NCBI GenBank assembly: GCA_016648135.1
Contig: JADDOH010023107.1
Coordinates: forward strand, 62,001 to 126,000
Origin: Agrypnia vestita
Lineage: Eukaryota; Arthropoda; Insecta; Trichoptera; Phryganeidae
Reading direction: 5' to 3'
DNA: 64,000 nt
The notes below the pieces were generated by a model. That model did not search any database, was not told the DNA's origin, and worked only from the letters and a program-made list of their open reading frames with translations. Below, piece by piece: positions 44,790 through 55,059 of this stretch (positions are counted from its first letter, which is position 1; each line of letters begins with the position of its first letter). A program made the position numbers and the translations under genes.

Positions 44790-44985
44790 TTATTTACGTT
44801 TCAACAGACCAAGAGCCCTAATTACAGAAGCGAAACATATCATAAAACGTCCAGGCTTGAGTAAAACACACATAAATTAATTGTGACCTCGCCGGAAATC
44901 GAACCCGAAAACCTTGGTGTGAGGAGCCAGTGTCATACTACCCACTGGGTCAAGAGGGCCGCCAATTTTTTTTCATAAACGTCTT
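44790..44985 (-). mobile_element. tRNA-derived SINE (minus strand)
   Basis: On the minus strand A-box-like TGACCCAGTGGG (44952-44941), a Val-tRNA-like CTCACACC region, and B-box GGGTTCGATTTCC (44906-44894); then CGGCGAGGTCACAATTAATT and a body 'gtgttttactcaagcctgga'. Distances fit a tRNA head. Not a tRNA gene because the acceptor and anticodon stems do not close. Confidence 0.6.
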
Positions 44986-45479
44986 ACTTAATATGCTCAT
45001 CATCTTTAGTATCTGTTAGGACAATATTTTTTTAATAACCATTCGTAATGGTACTATATTTCTATAATTATGTATCTGTGGTCTGTTTTTATAAATAGTT
45101 TAAGAAGTTTTTTTTGTGAAAACATATTTTTCCGGGAAATAATACTAAGACAACAAATCGAACAAATTCATCAGATTTGTTAATTAATTCTCTCGTAAAT
45201 ACGTATTCTGACAAGATAATCATTTATATTATAAGCTCAATAATTTAATTATTGGCAAAATATATTCCGACATCTTAAATTAATTAAAATAAAAATACCT
45301 TTATGAAGAATCTGGAATATCATTGAAAATTATCTGTGATTATTCGGTAATTATGAATGCCTAGTTTTATTGTGATTCAAAGTGTATTATTTTATATGCA
45401 CAAAAAAAAAATTAATGTCACTTTTGTATTCATTTGTTGTCACAATGTTTATCACAACCGAACACTGTCACAAATAACT

Positions 45480-45680
45480 GGTTTTTTTTTTACGAACACG
45501 AAATTTCGTTACGATTTTCCCGCGTTTTGGCGCGAGTTTTGACAATAGACGCGAACCGGTCCGCGACGCCCGGAGTTCCAGCTGAAACTGAGCGGCGCAG
45601 CCTTCGTTTCGGAGGCTTTGTATGCTCCTTACTGGTGATCACCCGCGCGATGAGTGCTTGTCTATGTGGGTAGGTTATTA
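45480..45680 (+). other. GC-rich island, possible first exon
   Basis: 'ttttcccgcgttttggcgcg', 'cgaaccggtccgcgacgccc' and 'gagcggcgcagccttcg' are CpG-rich in an AT-rich setting. A donor-like GTGG|GTAGGT is at 45668-45672. Overlapping frames (61 and 79 codons) show no family. Function unknown. Confidence 0.25.
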
Positions 45681-45986
45681 TTATTTTGGCGAATCTTGCA
45701 ACACCCTAGCGACGTTATTTTAAACAGCGTGCACAATAATGTGAGTGAATTGAAGTACAGGTTAATTATAAGAATATTGTGATAGTTTTACCTCGTTAAA
45801 TATATTTTTTTCTGAATGCGTTAGTAAAACAATTGAGAAAATATTAAATATTAATCGAATATTAAATCTTATCAAAATAAGTATGTACATTAAAGAGTTA
45901 AGGTTGTTATTACGGTCGTTAGACATATTTAACTGCAATGGTTGCGGATATTTTATACGAACCGTATGCTTTTCCGAGAAACGATT

Positions 45987-46026
45987 CTCGACGTTTCGTT
46001 GAATGCTTATTCAATGCCATCAGGAG
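45987..46026 (-). ncRNA. Hammerhead-like motif, left arm of PLE pair
   Basis: Minus strand: CTC, CTGATGG (last core A changed to G), extra C, helix II ATTGAAT/ATTCAAC, GAAAC, GTC, GAG. The core change predicts loss of activity. Confidence 0.5.
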
Positions 46027-46211
46027 GACGACCTTTACTCGCGGAGGTAGAGGGCTGACTGATTACTGCTTTCGAGGGCGTAAATTATATGCACTTTGTT
46101 GTGGCGACCTCTATTGTAGAAGAAGTGAACACTCCACAACAAAGTGAATACAATTTATGCCCTTGAAAGCAGTAATCAGTCCGCCCTCTACATCCGCAGG
46201 TAAAGGTCATC

Positions 46212-46251
46212 CTCCTGATGACGTTGAATAAGCATTCAACGAAACGTCGAG
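46212..46251 (+). ncRNA. Hammerhead-like motif, right arm of PLE pair
   Basis: CTC 46212-46214, CTGATGA 46215-46221, extra C 46222, helix II GTTGAAT/ATTCAAC (46223-46229/46234-46240, loop AAGC), GAAAC 46241-46245, GTC 46246-46248, GAG 46249-46251. Compared with 319-358 one helix-II pair differs by a compensated change (G-C to A-T), which keeps the pairing. Confidence 0.58.
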
Positions 46252-46439
46252 AATCGCTTCGTATATACGGTTCGTATAAAATATCCGCAACCAGTTACAG
46301 TTATGTATGTACATATACAAATATACCTACACACATACAATGTAAATGCCTATACCATGCAGATGTCTTTAGCAAAGTCTATTAAAATAAATTATAGATT
46401 CTCATATTTAAGCATACATAGAACTTTCAAAATTGATAA

Positions 46440-46610
46440 AGTGTAGATGTTCTTACAAAGGAATTAGTGAAATCTGTATTGTGTAGAGTGGTCACTTAAG
46501 CCAACTCATACAGGTTGTGAGCCCTGAGCTATCGTAAAAAAGAACTTCCACACACGTTTCTCATATGCATAGTTTCGTCTCTATGAGACTTCCAGAATTT
46601 ATCTAAATTA
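46440..46610 (+). repeat. Fragment of the TGTAACGA LTR-like repeat
   Basis: 'gtagatgttcttacaaagga', 'gtgtagagtggtcacttaag' followed by CCAACTCATACAGG, and 'tctatgagacttccagaatt' match 8590-8765 with scattered differences. Confidence 0.5.
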
Positions 46611-46924
46611 AGATTTTTATTATTTATATTAAAATTTTAATGTAGATATTATCTCTTTAATAGATGGGAGTGTTGTGTTTATGAAAGTTTTATCTGTTAG
46701 CGTTTTTAATACAGAAATACATCATTCCGATATCAGTCAAATTATACTCTAAGACTTATGCAAAATAAACCAAAATCGAAGGAATAAGAGTAGAGAATTG
46801 AGAAAAAAAGGGGAGGTGACAGGAATTATGATTGACAAAGAGAAATATATTGACGGTCCCATCGTATAGGTATTGTCGAATCTGCAAAAAATCGATATTC
46901 ATTTTACTATTTTTAACCATCCGA

Positions 46925-47160
46925 TTTACTCTATATTTATTTATTTATTAATAATATACGCCCTAGTGGGCTTTTACAGTACAAGAAAATTAAAAGGATT
47001 TTTATATACCTTATATAAAACACCTTTTAATTAATTATGTTATTAAAAATAATAATATAAATAGAACATATTAAAGATAAATGAACAATATAAAATATAT
47101 GAACAATAGAAATATACAATATATATGAACGATGATTAGTACGCAAGCAAATAGTAATAA
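46925..47160 (-). repeat. LINE-like tail on minus strand
   Basis: On the minus strand 'gtaaaagcccactagggcgt' is followed by a TAAATAAATAAATATAG-type end, as seen at LINE 3' termini. The rest of the stretch is AT-rich without motifs. Confidence 0.35.
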
Positions 47161-47662
47161 TTAAAGACCTTCAAAGTAAAGATAATTAAATTTTTAAAAA
47201 TATCTTTGGATACTGTTAAAAAATGGTTTTCTTTTCCTTTATTACAGCTCTATTTGACACGAATATTCCATTTTTTTAACTTTATCTGAAAATATGGAGT
47301 AAATTGAATGTCTTATTAGAGTAAAACGGAAAAATAATTTTTGCAGTTTCGACAGTTTACGTAGGGACCATCGATATATATTAAATAAAAAATATTATAA
47401 AATTTGATGAATTATAAAGCATCATTTTCGTAAAATCTGTTCAATCGAACACTTGTATTGTATTTTAAAATTGTTTGCGAACTAACTATCGGTTTTTTTT
47501 GGAAGAGTTTTTTTTTTAAAAAAGTTTCGCATACGCTGCTCCGTATAACAGATGGTAGAGTTTTTCTCTTTTGGCCTGCCACCACAAATGCCGTTCACTG
47601 AAGTTAGTTTCCCAGCAATAGCTGATCGATTCTAAAACCCTTCCTGCAACTGTATGGAGTAC

Positions 47663-47668
47663 CTATAT

Positions 47669-47709
<41 letters not shown>
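47663..47709 (+). repeat. (AT)n microsatellite
   Basis: Two AT runs separated by a single A insertion. Confidence 0.9.
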
Positions 47710-47715
<6 letters not shown>

Positions 47716-48005
47716 TATGGTAGTTACTTTTTGGCAAACAGAAAAGATGCCAGAACTCACTTCTCGTCAAGCTTTTTATATAATTTAATTATATTCCAAT
47801 AAATTTTAATGCAGTTTTTTCTATGACACGATAAAAATTGATCAATAAACATTATTTATTTTTAAGCATAAGTTTAATAAACAAATATAAATAAAACGAA
47901 ATAAATTTTGAAAACATCATAAATATCCTTAGGTTTTCACGGCCGTTCAGAATCTTCTGTGTATAGTTTTCTGGGAAATTCTGCCTTGTGTATGTGACCT
48001 CTCTG

Positions 48006-48046
48006 GCCAACGTTTCGGATCCCATTGCAGGGTCCATCATCAGCCC
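48006..48046 (-). ncRNA. Hammerhead-like motif, left arm
   Basis: Minus strand: CTGATGA, extra T, helix II GGA..CCC/GGG..TCC with one bulged A, GAAAC, GTT triplet, GGC. Its 5' helix I strand is replaced by the junction with the opposite arm. Confidence 0.45.
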
Positions 48047-48083
48047 TGATGATGGACCCTGCAATGGGATCCAAAACGTTGGC
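48043..48083 (+). ncRNA. Hammerhead-like motif, right arm
   Basis: GCC 48043-48045 (helix I), CTGATGA 48046-48052, extra T, helix II 48054-48072, AAAA in place of GAAA 48073-48076, GTT 48078-48080, GGC 48081-48083 closing helix I. The G-to-A core change predicts inactivity. Confidence 0.45.
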
Positions 48084-48339
48084 CAGAGAGGTCACATACA
48101 CACGGTAGAATATCCCAGAAAACTATAACAGAAGATCATATATATAGTTGAGTTAATGTTTATACTGATTCCAGAAGTTTTTTAAAATTTTCGTTTGACA
48201 AATCGTCCAATTATTTGAAAAATTTTTATCTTTATTTGACTTCTACGAATTCCAACATTTTTGCAAGGCATAAAGCCAAGATTCATTTTGTATATATTCA
48301 TCCATTCATTTTTAAAACTAATAGTCGATAAAGCAAATG

Positions 48340-48470
48340 GATGGTCAATTAGATAGTTTGGTCATGTGGAAGGTATGAGCGATGAGTAAATTGTGAAGAA
48401 AATATTTGAGGCAAGGCAAGAAAATAATTGGCTGGGGAGGAATGTATAAAAGCATTCTGCAGACATTAAA
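48340..48470 (+). pseudogene. LINE RT C-terminal remnant
   Basis: Frame reads RWSIR, stop, FGHVEGMSDE, stop, IVKKIFEARQENNWLGRN, following the 'RW.GHV.RM.D.R..K..F.A.P.G.R..GRP' pattern of LINE ORF2 ends. Two stops in about 45 codons. Dead fragment. Confidence 0.55.
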
Positions 48471-48589
48471 AATATATACAGACACTAAAATTGATAGATA
48501 AAATAATTTTAAAGAAACTTAGAACATATTTACGGAATTAATCTTCAAAGAATTCAAAGTCCCAAATTAAGATGGCTTTTATAAAACCA

Positions 48590-48830
48590 ACACTATATTA
48601 TATACAAATACACAAAGAAACCATCAATCAATAAAACACAAATATAGGGCACATGATTGGATCCCTAAATATACCTAGATGAAGTAAAACAGCCATGCAA
48701 CACCACTACTACAGATACCTAGGAATTAAATATTTCAATAATCTACCATTGAATATTAGAACTATACAAAATTATGTTCAAAAGTGCTTAAAATCATTGT
48801 TTTTTTTTTTAAATATTGTAATATTTACTT
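48590..48830 (+). pseudogene. Jockey-like ORF2 end
   Basis: YLGIKYFNNLPLNIRTIQNY then VQKCLKSL (48718-48800) matches the 'G...YN.LP..I...' block near the end of jockey-type ORF2; upstream residues are frame-shifted. Followed by a T-rich and A-rich 3' region. Confidence 0.5.
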
Positions 48831-49599
48831 AACAAACTTCTCTTTAAATATTTTCATATATATTTCTTTGCATGTATGTGTTAGATGTTATAAAATGCAC
48901 ATGTGTATGCACATGCGATAAACCAAAAATTTACCAAATAATTGATATTTCAGCAATGATAAACACTGGTAAAAGTGACAATGTCAAGAGTGTTGTTTGT
49001 TGTGAAATTAAGATTGAAATTTTTGGAATGATACAAACAAAAAAGTTTTGCTTTGCAATATTATATGCTTTGCAATTTTGTATTAAGTATCTTTTGAATC
49101 CTATAGTACAAATCATTAACCATTAGTTTATGTTATTATGGAACTGACAAAACAATATTGTTATATTATTAAAATATATTGGTCAATTTTTCGTGTCGCA
49201 AATCTTCATCAATTTCAAATTTTAATTTTGTGAAATTCTGAGAATTAAATTGATTTCTGGAAAGAGTTTTCTGCGGCATTCTACTATATTTATATAATCT
49301 TTTTGGTCAATGTTGCGTATCTCAATGAACTGTATAATCAAGGCTTATGTGGTTGATAATACGATCATTTTTAAATTGACTTGTTTATTTTTTCTATTAA
49401 AATATAATATGATTTTCACATCCTTGGAGTTTTTGTGGTATGTTGGGTCTGTGATTACGTTAAAAAATAAAAAAAATATTTTCTAAAGGGTATTTTGTTA
49501 GAGGTATACAACTTTAAAGTGATATAATGGGTAAAATTAAAAATTGGTTAAAGGCTTTATTGGATTGAAAATTTTATGCCATAATGTTTACATAAGACT

Positions 49600-49945
49600 A
49601 CGATATCACGAATTTTTAAATAAATTTGAACAATTTGCAAGCGTTGTACTGGCGTTAGTCAAAAAAGTCGAAAAGGCAAACCAAACTGAGCACAAATCAG
49701 CTGAAAATTCTAAAAATAAACCTCTTAAAATGTCCTACATTCAATCTCTAATGGCTATCTTTTATCTTTGAAAAAATCCAATAAATCCCATGGCCACAAC
49801 CATGAGTTTTGTGTTTTATTTTATTTTAAAGCTCTATACCTTTTTAAAAAACTCAAATAACTTATAATTGTCTTTCTAATAAAGCCAATACTATGGCCAT
49901 TACTGCAAAATTAATGCGTTTTATTTCATTTTAAATTTTTATACC
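49600..49945 (+). repeat. Dispersed repeat D, copy 2
   Basis: Matches 4800-5080 ('ccaaactgagcacaaatc', 'ctaatggctatcttt'). It contains two internal units of about 90 bases, each with a '(t/a)atggcca' word followed by TTTTATTT (49790-49840, 49890-49940). The 75-codon frame 49544-49771 lies inside and is not gene-like. Confidence 0.45.
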
Positions 49946-50975
49946 CCTAAAAAAACACCCTATAGTACAACGACGGGGTCAAAAATGTTGAATATCGCAA
50001 AAAAAATATTTGGGAAATTTTACCAGTATTATCACGAAAAATCATAAATATAATTTAAGATTAGTACATTTACTCGTATATCCTCTATCTGAAATCTGAT
50101 TTATTATTTTCGTAATGAATGAATTGTATTCTGCCAGGTGCGCGGTAACTCTTTAAGTAAAGTAGTTACACTAAATTTTCTTAAGTCTTCGCGTGACTGA
50201 GAGAGTTAGCCGAAAACATAAATAGCTTATGTACCAACTCCTTTGTTTAATCTAAAACCAATCTTATCAACTCGTTGCAGACGCCGCTGTGGAGGGTAAA
50301 TTTGAATGAAAACAAAACGCGGCTTAAGTCGAAAAATAATATTTGAAAACACAGTACGTGTTGGCATGAACAGATAAGTTTATATGTATGCACTGGCAAA
50401 GTACAAAAACAGGGAGAACTTATTTTCGTGTTTGTTTTTCTTTTTGTTTAGGGGTGGGAAGGGGGCACCATTCATCCCTTGGCATTGCCGCTGTGGTACA
50501 GTGTACTGGATATTCACTTACCTCTTGCAGGTCTTTTGTTGTTAGATAATTATATTTAAAAATAATAACAACACTGTATACTTTCTCTTTTTTGTATAGT
50601 CTACTTTGTATGAACCGAAGTTTCACTAGATTTTTATTTATTTGTGTATTAGTTTGTTTGTTTACAGGCTTTTACATAAAAAGTATTACATAAAATTCAA
50701 AAAGTATAAACATTAAACAATATCAGTTAAAAGCAGTAAAATATATAAATATAAATATAAAGTACATGTATAACCAATAAAAGGTATAAGCAGTGAATGT
50801 ATCAAAAATAAGCATTAAAATTTGAGTTTAAAACATGAAAATATAATTTAATAATATAAATTACAGAGCAGAAATTTGTATAAAAAATATATATTACACA
50901 TCATTACATTCATATATTAATATTATTTGATATAAATTAACTTTGTTAAAACCACTTATTTATTGAAAAAAATTC

Positions 50976-51010
50976 AACATGTTTCGAAGCCAATGGCTTC
51001 TTCGTCAGGA
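50976..51010 (-). ncRNA. Hammerhead-like motif, left arm
   Basis: Minus strand: CTGACGA (intact box), extra A, helix II GAAGCC/GGCTTC (loop ATT), GAAAC, ATGTT. Helix III would be the palindrome ACATGT with a T at the cleavage position. Best-preserved core of this family in the window. Confidence 0.45.
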
Positions 51011-51224
51011 TAACCAAAATAATATTTAAAAATCGAAGTATAGATCAAAATATTAAAATAGAATTATTAATTATTAAATTATTAATTATTAATTATTATT
51101 ATTGAATTATTAAATTGAATGTTATAAATAATCAGGTCCTTTTTGCAAATAGTTATCTTTTAAATTTATTTTCATGTTAAGTAGGTACTTTATATTATCA
51201 TTTTCCATATATAACATTTTAATA

Positions 51225-52508
51225 TTAGGTCCTTACATATGAAATTGATGTTTTGCCGTACTGGCAAATTTGATCTCAAATATCTTCTCTTTGGTTAGAA
51301 ATTCCAAATTCAAATTTATACAGCTATTTACTCATGTATTTGTGTTTTGAAAATTATAATTCATTTGTTTTTTCCTTAATTGTTTTTTTCTTTGCGTCAC
51401 TCAGTTTACAAAATGAAAAACTTGAAATACCGCGTTATTTACGAGTACGAGTTCCACCGTGGCACCAGTGCTGCAGAAACGGCTCGAAGGATTAATGATG
51501 TGTATGGCGACGTTGCCGCAAAAGAAAACACAGTGCGTTTTTGGTTCCAACGTTTTCGTTCTGGAAATTTCGACCTGCAGAACAAGCCCCGTGGACGGCC
51601 GGAGACCAAAGTTGATAATGAAGAATTGAAGGCTATTGTGGAAGCGGATCCATCGCAAACCACATCCGAGTTAGCTGCAGGCTGCGGTGTTAGTGATAAA
51701 ACTGTTTTAATCCACTTGAAGCAAATTGGTAAGTGAAAAAGCTTGAAAGGTGGGTACCTCACGAATTGAGTGAAGCAAATCAACAAACGCGCGTTGACTG
51801 CTGCGTTGCATTACTCAACCGGCACAATAATGAAGGGATTTTAAATCGAATCATTACCTGTGATGAAAAGTGGATCCTGTACGATAATCGGAAGCGCTCA
51901 TCGCAATGGCTGAACCCCGCCGAACCAGCCAAACCATGCCCCAAGCGAAAATTGACTCCAAAAAAGTTACTTGTGAGCGTTTGGTGGACTAGTGCTGGTG
52001 TCGTTCACTACAGGTTTCTTAAATCTGGCCAGACGATTACGGCAGATGTCTATTGTCAGCAACTGCAAACCATGATGGAAAAGCTAGCTGCTAAACAACC
52101 GAGGCTGGTTAATCGCTCTAGGCCACTGCTGCTTCATGATAACGCTAGACCACACACTGCACAACAGACGGCTACCAAATTAGAGGAGCTTCAATTGGAA
52201 TGTCTAAGACATCCACCGAACTCTCCAGACCTTGCCCCAACAGATTACCATTTTTTTCAAAATTTGGATAACTTCTTGCAAAGGAAAAAATTCAACTCCG
52301 ATGGGGCAGTCCAAACCGCCTTCAAAGATTTTATTGATTCCCGTCCGAATGGTTTTTTTATTAAAGGGATCGATGAACTACCTATGAGATGGCAAAAGTG
52401 CATAGATAGCAATGGTATATACTTTGATTAAATAAATATATTATAATAAAAAAAATCGGCTTTATGTTCCTCCCATACTAAACGCCAATTTCATATGTAA
52501 GGACCTAA
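51225..52508 (+). mobile_element. mariner element, copy 2 (nearly intact)
   Basis: Ends TTAGGTCCTTACATATGAAA (51225) and its complement (ending 52508), flanked by TA at 51223-51224 and 52509-52510. 1284 bp. Very similar to copy 1 along its full length, so both stem from a recent source. Inserted in the foldback element 50924-52640. Confidence 0.93.
51413..52431 (+). pseudogene. mariner transposase, copy 2, single frameshift
   Basis: DDE/D cut-and-paste transposase acting on the mariner ends. Start MKNLKYRVIYEYEF at 51413; helix-turn-helix DNA-binding region to about residue 108 with GRPETKVDNEEL linker; WVPHELSEANQQTR; catalytic D in ITCDEKW (51862-51864), second D in LLHDNARPH, third D in APTDYHFF. 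I count 91 residues between the first two and 34 between the last two, the mariner D,D34D pattern. Stop at 52429-52431. Relative to copy 1, one G is missing in the GGTAAG(G)TGAAAAAG region near 51731, shifting the frame and giving a stop at 51734-51736. Otherwise about 340 residues, the usual length. Not functional as it stands. Confidence 0.92.
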
Positions 52509-52550
52509 TATTTTGATATATACTTCGATTTTTAAATATTATTTTTGTTA

Positions 52551-52588
52551 CCCTGACAAAGAAGCCATTGGCTTCGAAACACGTTGAA
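52551..52588 (+). ncRNA. Hammerhead-like motif, right arm
   Basis: CTGACAA 52553-52559 (expected CTGACGA), extra A, helix II GAAGCC/GGCTTC (52561-52566/52570-52575), GAAAC 52576-52580, ACGTT. Core box mutated. Confidence 0.4.
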
Positions 52589-52640
52589 TTTTTTTCAGTA
52601 AATAAGTGGTTTTAACAAAGTTAATTTATATCAAATAATA

Positions 52641-53160
52641 TTAATAATAATAAGTATAATAATAATAATAATAATAAGTAACCACAAAATAAATTCGCTA
52701 TATTTGAAGAAGAAGCATATATTAACAGTTGAAGTTAGTAATGAAGTAGTATTGTCTCTTTAAGTGTAAACTTTATTTTCACTAGATTGTCATTGAAAAC
52801 GTCAACCATATAACCATATTCATTACCAGTCTTTAATATTCTGCTAATCATAGAATTTGACTCATAATTAATACTGCAATGGTGGTAATGAAATGTGACA
52901 ATTTGTCGAGTTCTATGTAAGGACGGGATATTATAATTGATACATGCTACAAGGTCAGAACTGTCCAACATATTATTTACAATTTTGTAAAGGAGAACTA
53001 TATCACAAATTTTTCTTCTATCATATAAGGTGACTAATTTCAGTCTCTTCAATAGGTTATTTTGTTCTATGTTTTGTATCGGTATGCTTATCTTGTAGTT
53101 AATGTATTTGGGAAATTTGTGTTGGACACTCTCAATTTCGATTTCGAACACGAGATGTTA
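52641..53160 (-). pseudogene. Non-LTR (jockey-superfamily) RT C-terminus with (TTA)n-type tail
   Basis: The minus frame 53151-52735 reads ESVQHKFPKYINYKISIP, LLKRLKLVTLYDRRKICDIV, LLYKIVNNMLDSSDLVACIN and SMISRILKTGNEYG, the well-known 'Q..FL.Y......L.L.TLE.RR...D..FLYK..NG.I..P.LL' tail of jockey-superfamily ORF2. It ends in a stop at 52735. The element then runs into a (TTA)n-like tail (52641-52680, minus sense), a target-primed retrotransposition mark. About 139 residues of >900 remain: 5'-truncated. Confidence 0.75.
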
Positions 53161-53704
53161 AGATTAAATTCGATTCGATCGAAGACGGACGGATGGACGA
53201 ACAGACAACGAAATTATTGTAATTTGGATTGATAATTTCATGTTTTATTGGAGAAATTTCTATTCTTAAAAAAATGTCGTCAATAACACAAAAGTAAATA
53301 TTTACGTATGTTTGTCTGTAAAGTTTTAATTAACAAAGTAATTGTAACAACATTGTAAAAGGACAATCTTGGAACGACGTTAGAACAAAAATAAACTCCA
53401 CTATTTACATTCTAAGAGTCTGTCCTGTCTTGTCTTTAAATACAGAAAAAAAACTGTTCCCATTTTCTTTAACTAAAAATAAATAGCTTGATAATATTAG
53501 TACAGCATACAACAAATAGGTGAGTGCGTGTACGCGCGTTAGAAGTTATACTTCCTTGGCATTCATTTTCTGTGTGGTATATCTTGCGTTGGAATATAGC
53601 TGGACAAAATTTGTTTGCTCATTCTATCCAGCAGTGTTCAAACGCAATGTTTACAACACCAACTAGAATTCCATCAATCAATTCAATCACCATAATATTA
53701 CATT

Positions 53705-53915
53705 ATGATTTGATCAGAATTTTGACGATTTCTCTATTAGACTAGGTCTGTTTTAGAGAAACCGCCTCACATTTTAATGTTTTGAGGTAAAATACTATAA
53801 ACAGTATAAAAGCAAGAGCAAAAGCAGTAAACATCATAAAATAAATCAATAAAAAAAACCTTAGTAATATCAACAGTTTTAAAAAACCATATAAAATAAA
53901 CAATTCAAAGGATAC
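53705..53915 (+). repeat. Dispersed repeat shared with 59946-60175
   Basis: 'tgacgatttctctatta', 'ctaggtctgtt', 'aatactataaacagtataaa' and 'agcaagagcaaaagca' occur in the same order in both. Noncoding; probably a retroelement terminus. Confidence 0.55.
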
Positions 53916-54844
53916 ACTATTACAAAAAAATTAAGTAATACAAGCAGTATAAGAGAAATATAATTAAAAATATTATACAATTAAACTAAATTAGAAGCTA
54001 GATATACGTAAAATTAACAAATTAATAAATAAAATATACTGTTTAAAAAATACAAAAAAATAAAATTATAAAAAAATATTTTGACCTTTTTCATAATTTA
54101 AGAACATAAATTGTTATATGATTAAAACAAAAAGATGCAATGTTGGAAAACACTATGAGTTCGGAATAAAAAGTAAAGTTACAATGTAAACTTATTTCAG
54201 ACCAATTTGTTATATAGGCATCGTAAAAACACTTCCACGTGTTCTCTCCTTTATTCATCCAAATTTTTTTTTTTTGAAGAGACTTCGTGATGGAATATGT
54301 TTTGTTTTAGAGTCCAAGAGGTTTCGGTGCTATATACAGGAAGCGTCTTTGTCCAGATGAAATCTTCGTATGAAGCAATTTTATTTTTGTGTATAATAAA
54401 AGTGTTGTGTATAATTAAAATATCAAAAATAAAAAATTATTATTTCACAACGCAATTTTCAAACGACGTGATGACGTCACTTATAAATTGGTTAAACACC
54501 TATTACCCGAAAAACCATCATCTTCTCTTTTGATTGGTGAGTCCTGACTTCATGGTGTGAAAATATTTCGTTGCATGATGCGTGGGCATTTAAAATTACA
54601 GTCTTAATTCGCCCAAAGAATAATTACTTAAAAATATTTGTTCTCAGTTTGTCTGGTTAGAACAATACTCGGTAGTCATAGTTGACGCTAATTTAATATT
54701 AGTATTAATAAAAATCAAATTAAGTGTACAGTCATGAGACTGAGAAAGCCAGTCAATTTTACAGTATGGGCTAGTTGGTTGGGGTGGGAGTTTTAAATTT
54801 TATTTTATTACATTTTCACTCAAAGCAAACGCATTGTGGTGAGA

Positions 54845-55035
54845 CATAATATCTTCATCAATATCAAGCAATCACCGAGGATTACTTAATTAAAATGTAC
54901 TGAATTCTAGATTTAATGTATCTTCCAAAATCTTGTTTTCTATAAATTTATAGGCTATGTTTCCTATTAAATCTCTAATTCAGTACATGAATTGCATTAA
55001 TTTTTTTTAATATTGCTGTCTTTGCTTTTATACCT
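54845..55035. mobile_element. Decayed foldback MITE (GTGGGGTATAAAAGC family)
   Basis: 'tcaccgaggattactta', 'tgtactgaattc' and 'gctttgcttttatacctcac'-like words match 9637-9890; the left terminus is lost. Confidence 0.5.
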
Positions 55036-55059
55036 CACATATATAATAAAACAAAATTT

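Larger units (their letters stand above)
45940..46292. mobile_element. PLE terminus, inverted pair
   Basis: Arms 45940-46104 and 46133-46292 are inverted copies: GGTTGCGGATATTTTATACG at the left end and CGTATAAAATATCCGCAACC at the right end. The right arm matches the sequence behind the PLE ORF at window start ('cactccacaacaaagtg', 'ggtaaaggtc', hammerhead-like motif, 'cgtataaaatatccg'). Typical PLE inverted-terminus product without the ORF. Confidence 0.7.
47951..48137. mobile_element. PLE-like terminus, near-perfect inverted pair
   Basis: About 93-base arms almost touching at 48044-48045: 'cttctgtgtatagttttctg' / 'cagaaaactataacagaag', 'tatgtgacctctctggccaa' / 'ttggccagagaggtcacata', 'tgcagggtccatcatcag' / 'ctgatgatggaccctgca'. 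One hammerhead-like motif lies in each arm. Noncoding. Confidence 0.75.
50924..52640. mobile_element. Foldback element split by mariner copy 2
   Basis: Left arm about 50924-51057 and right arm about 52507-52640 are inverted copies ('aactttgttaaaaccactta' / 'taagtggttttaacaaagtt', 'atttaaaaatcgaagtat' / 'tacttcgatttttaaat'). Same family as 27942-28161, with longer arms. The mariner sits in the right-hand inner part: removing it and one TA rejoins 'acattttaa' to 'tattttgatat'. Confidence 0.7.
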
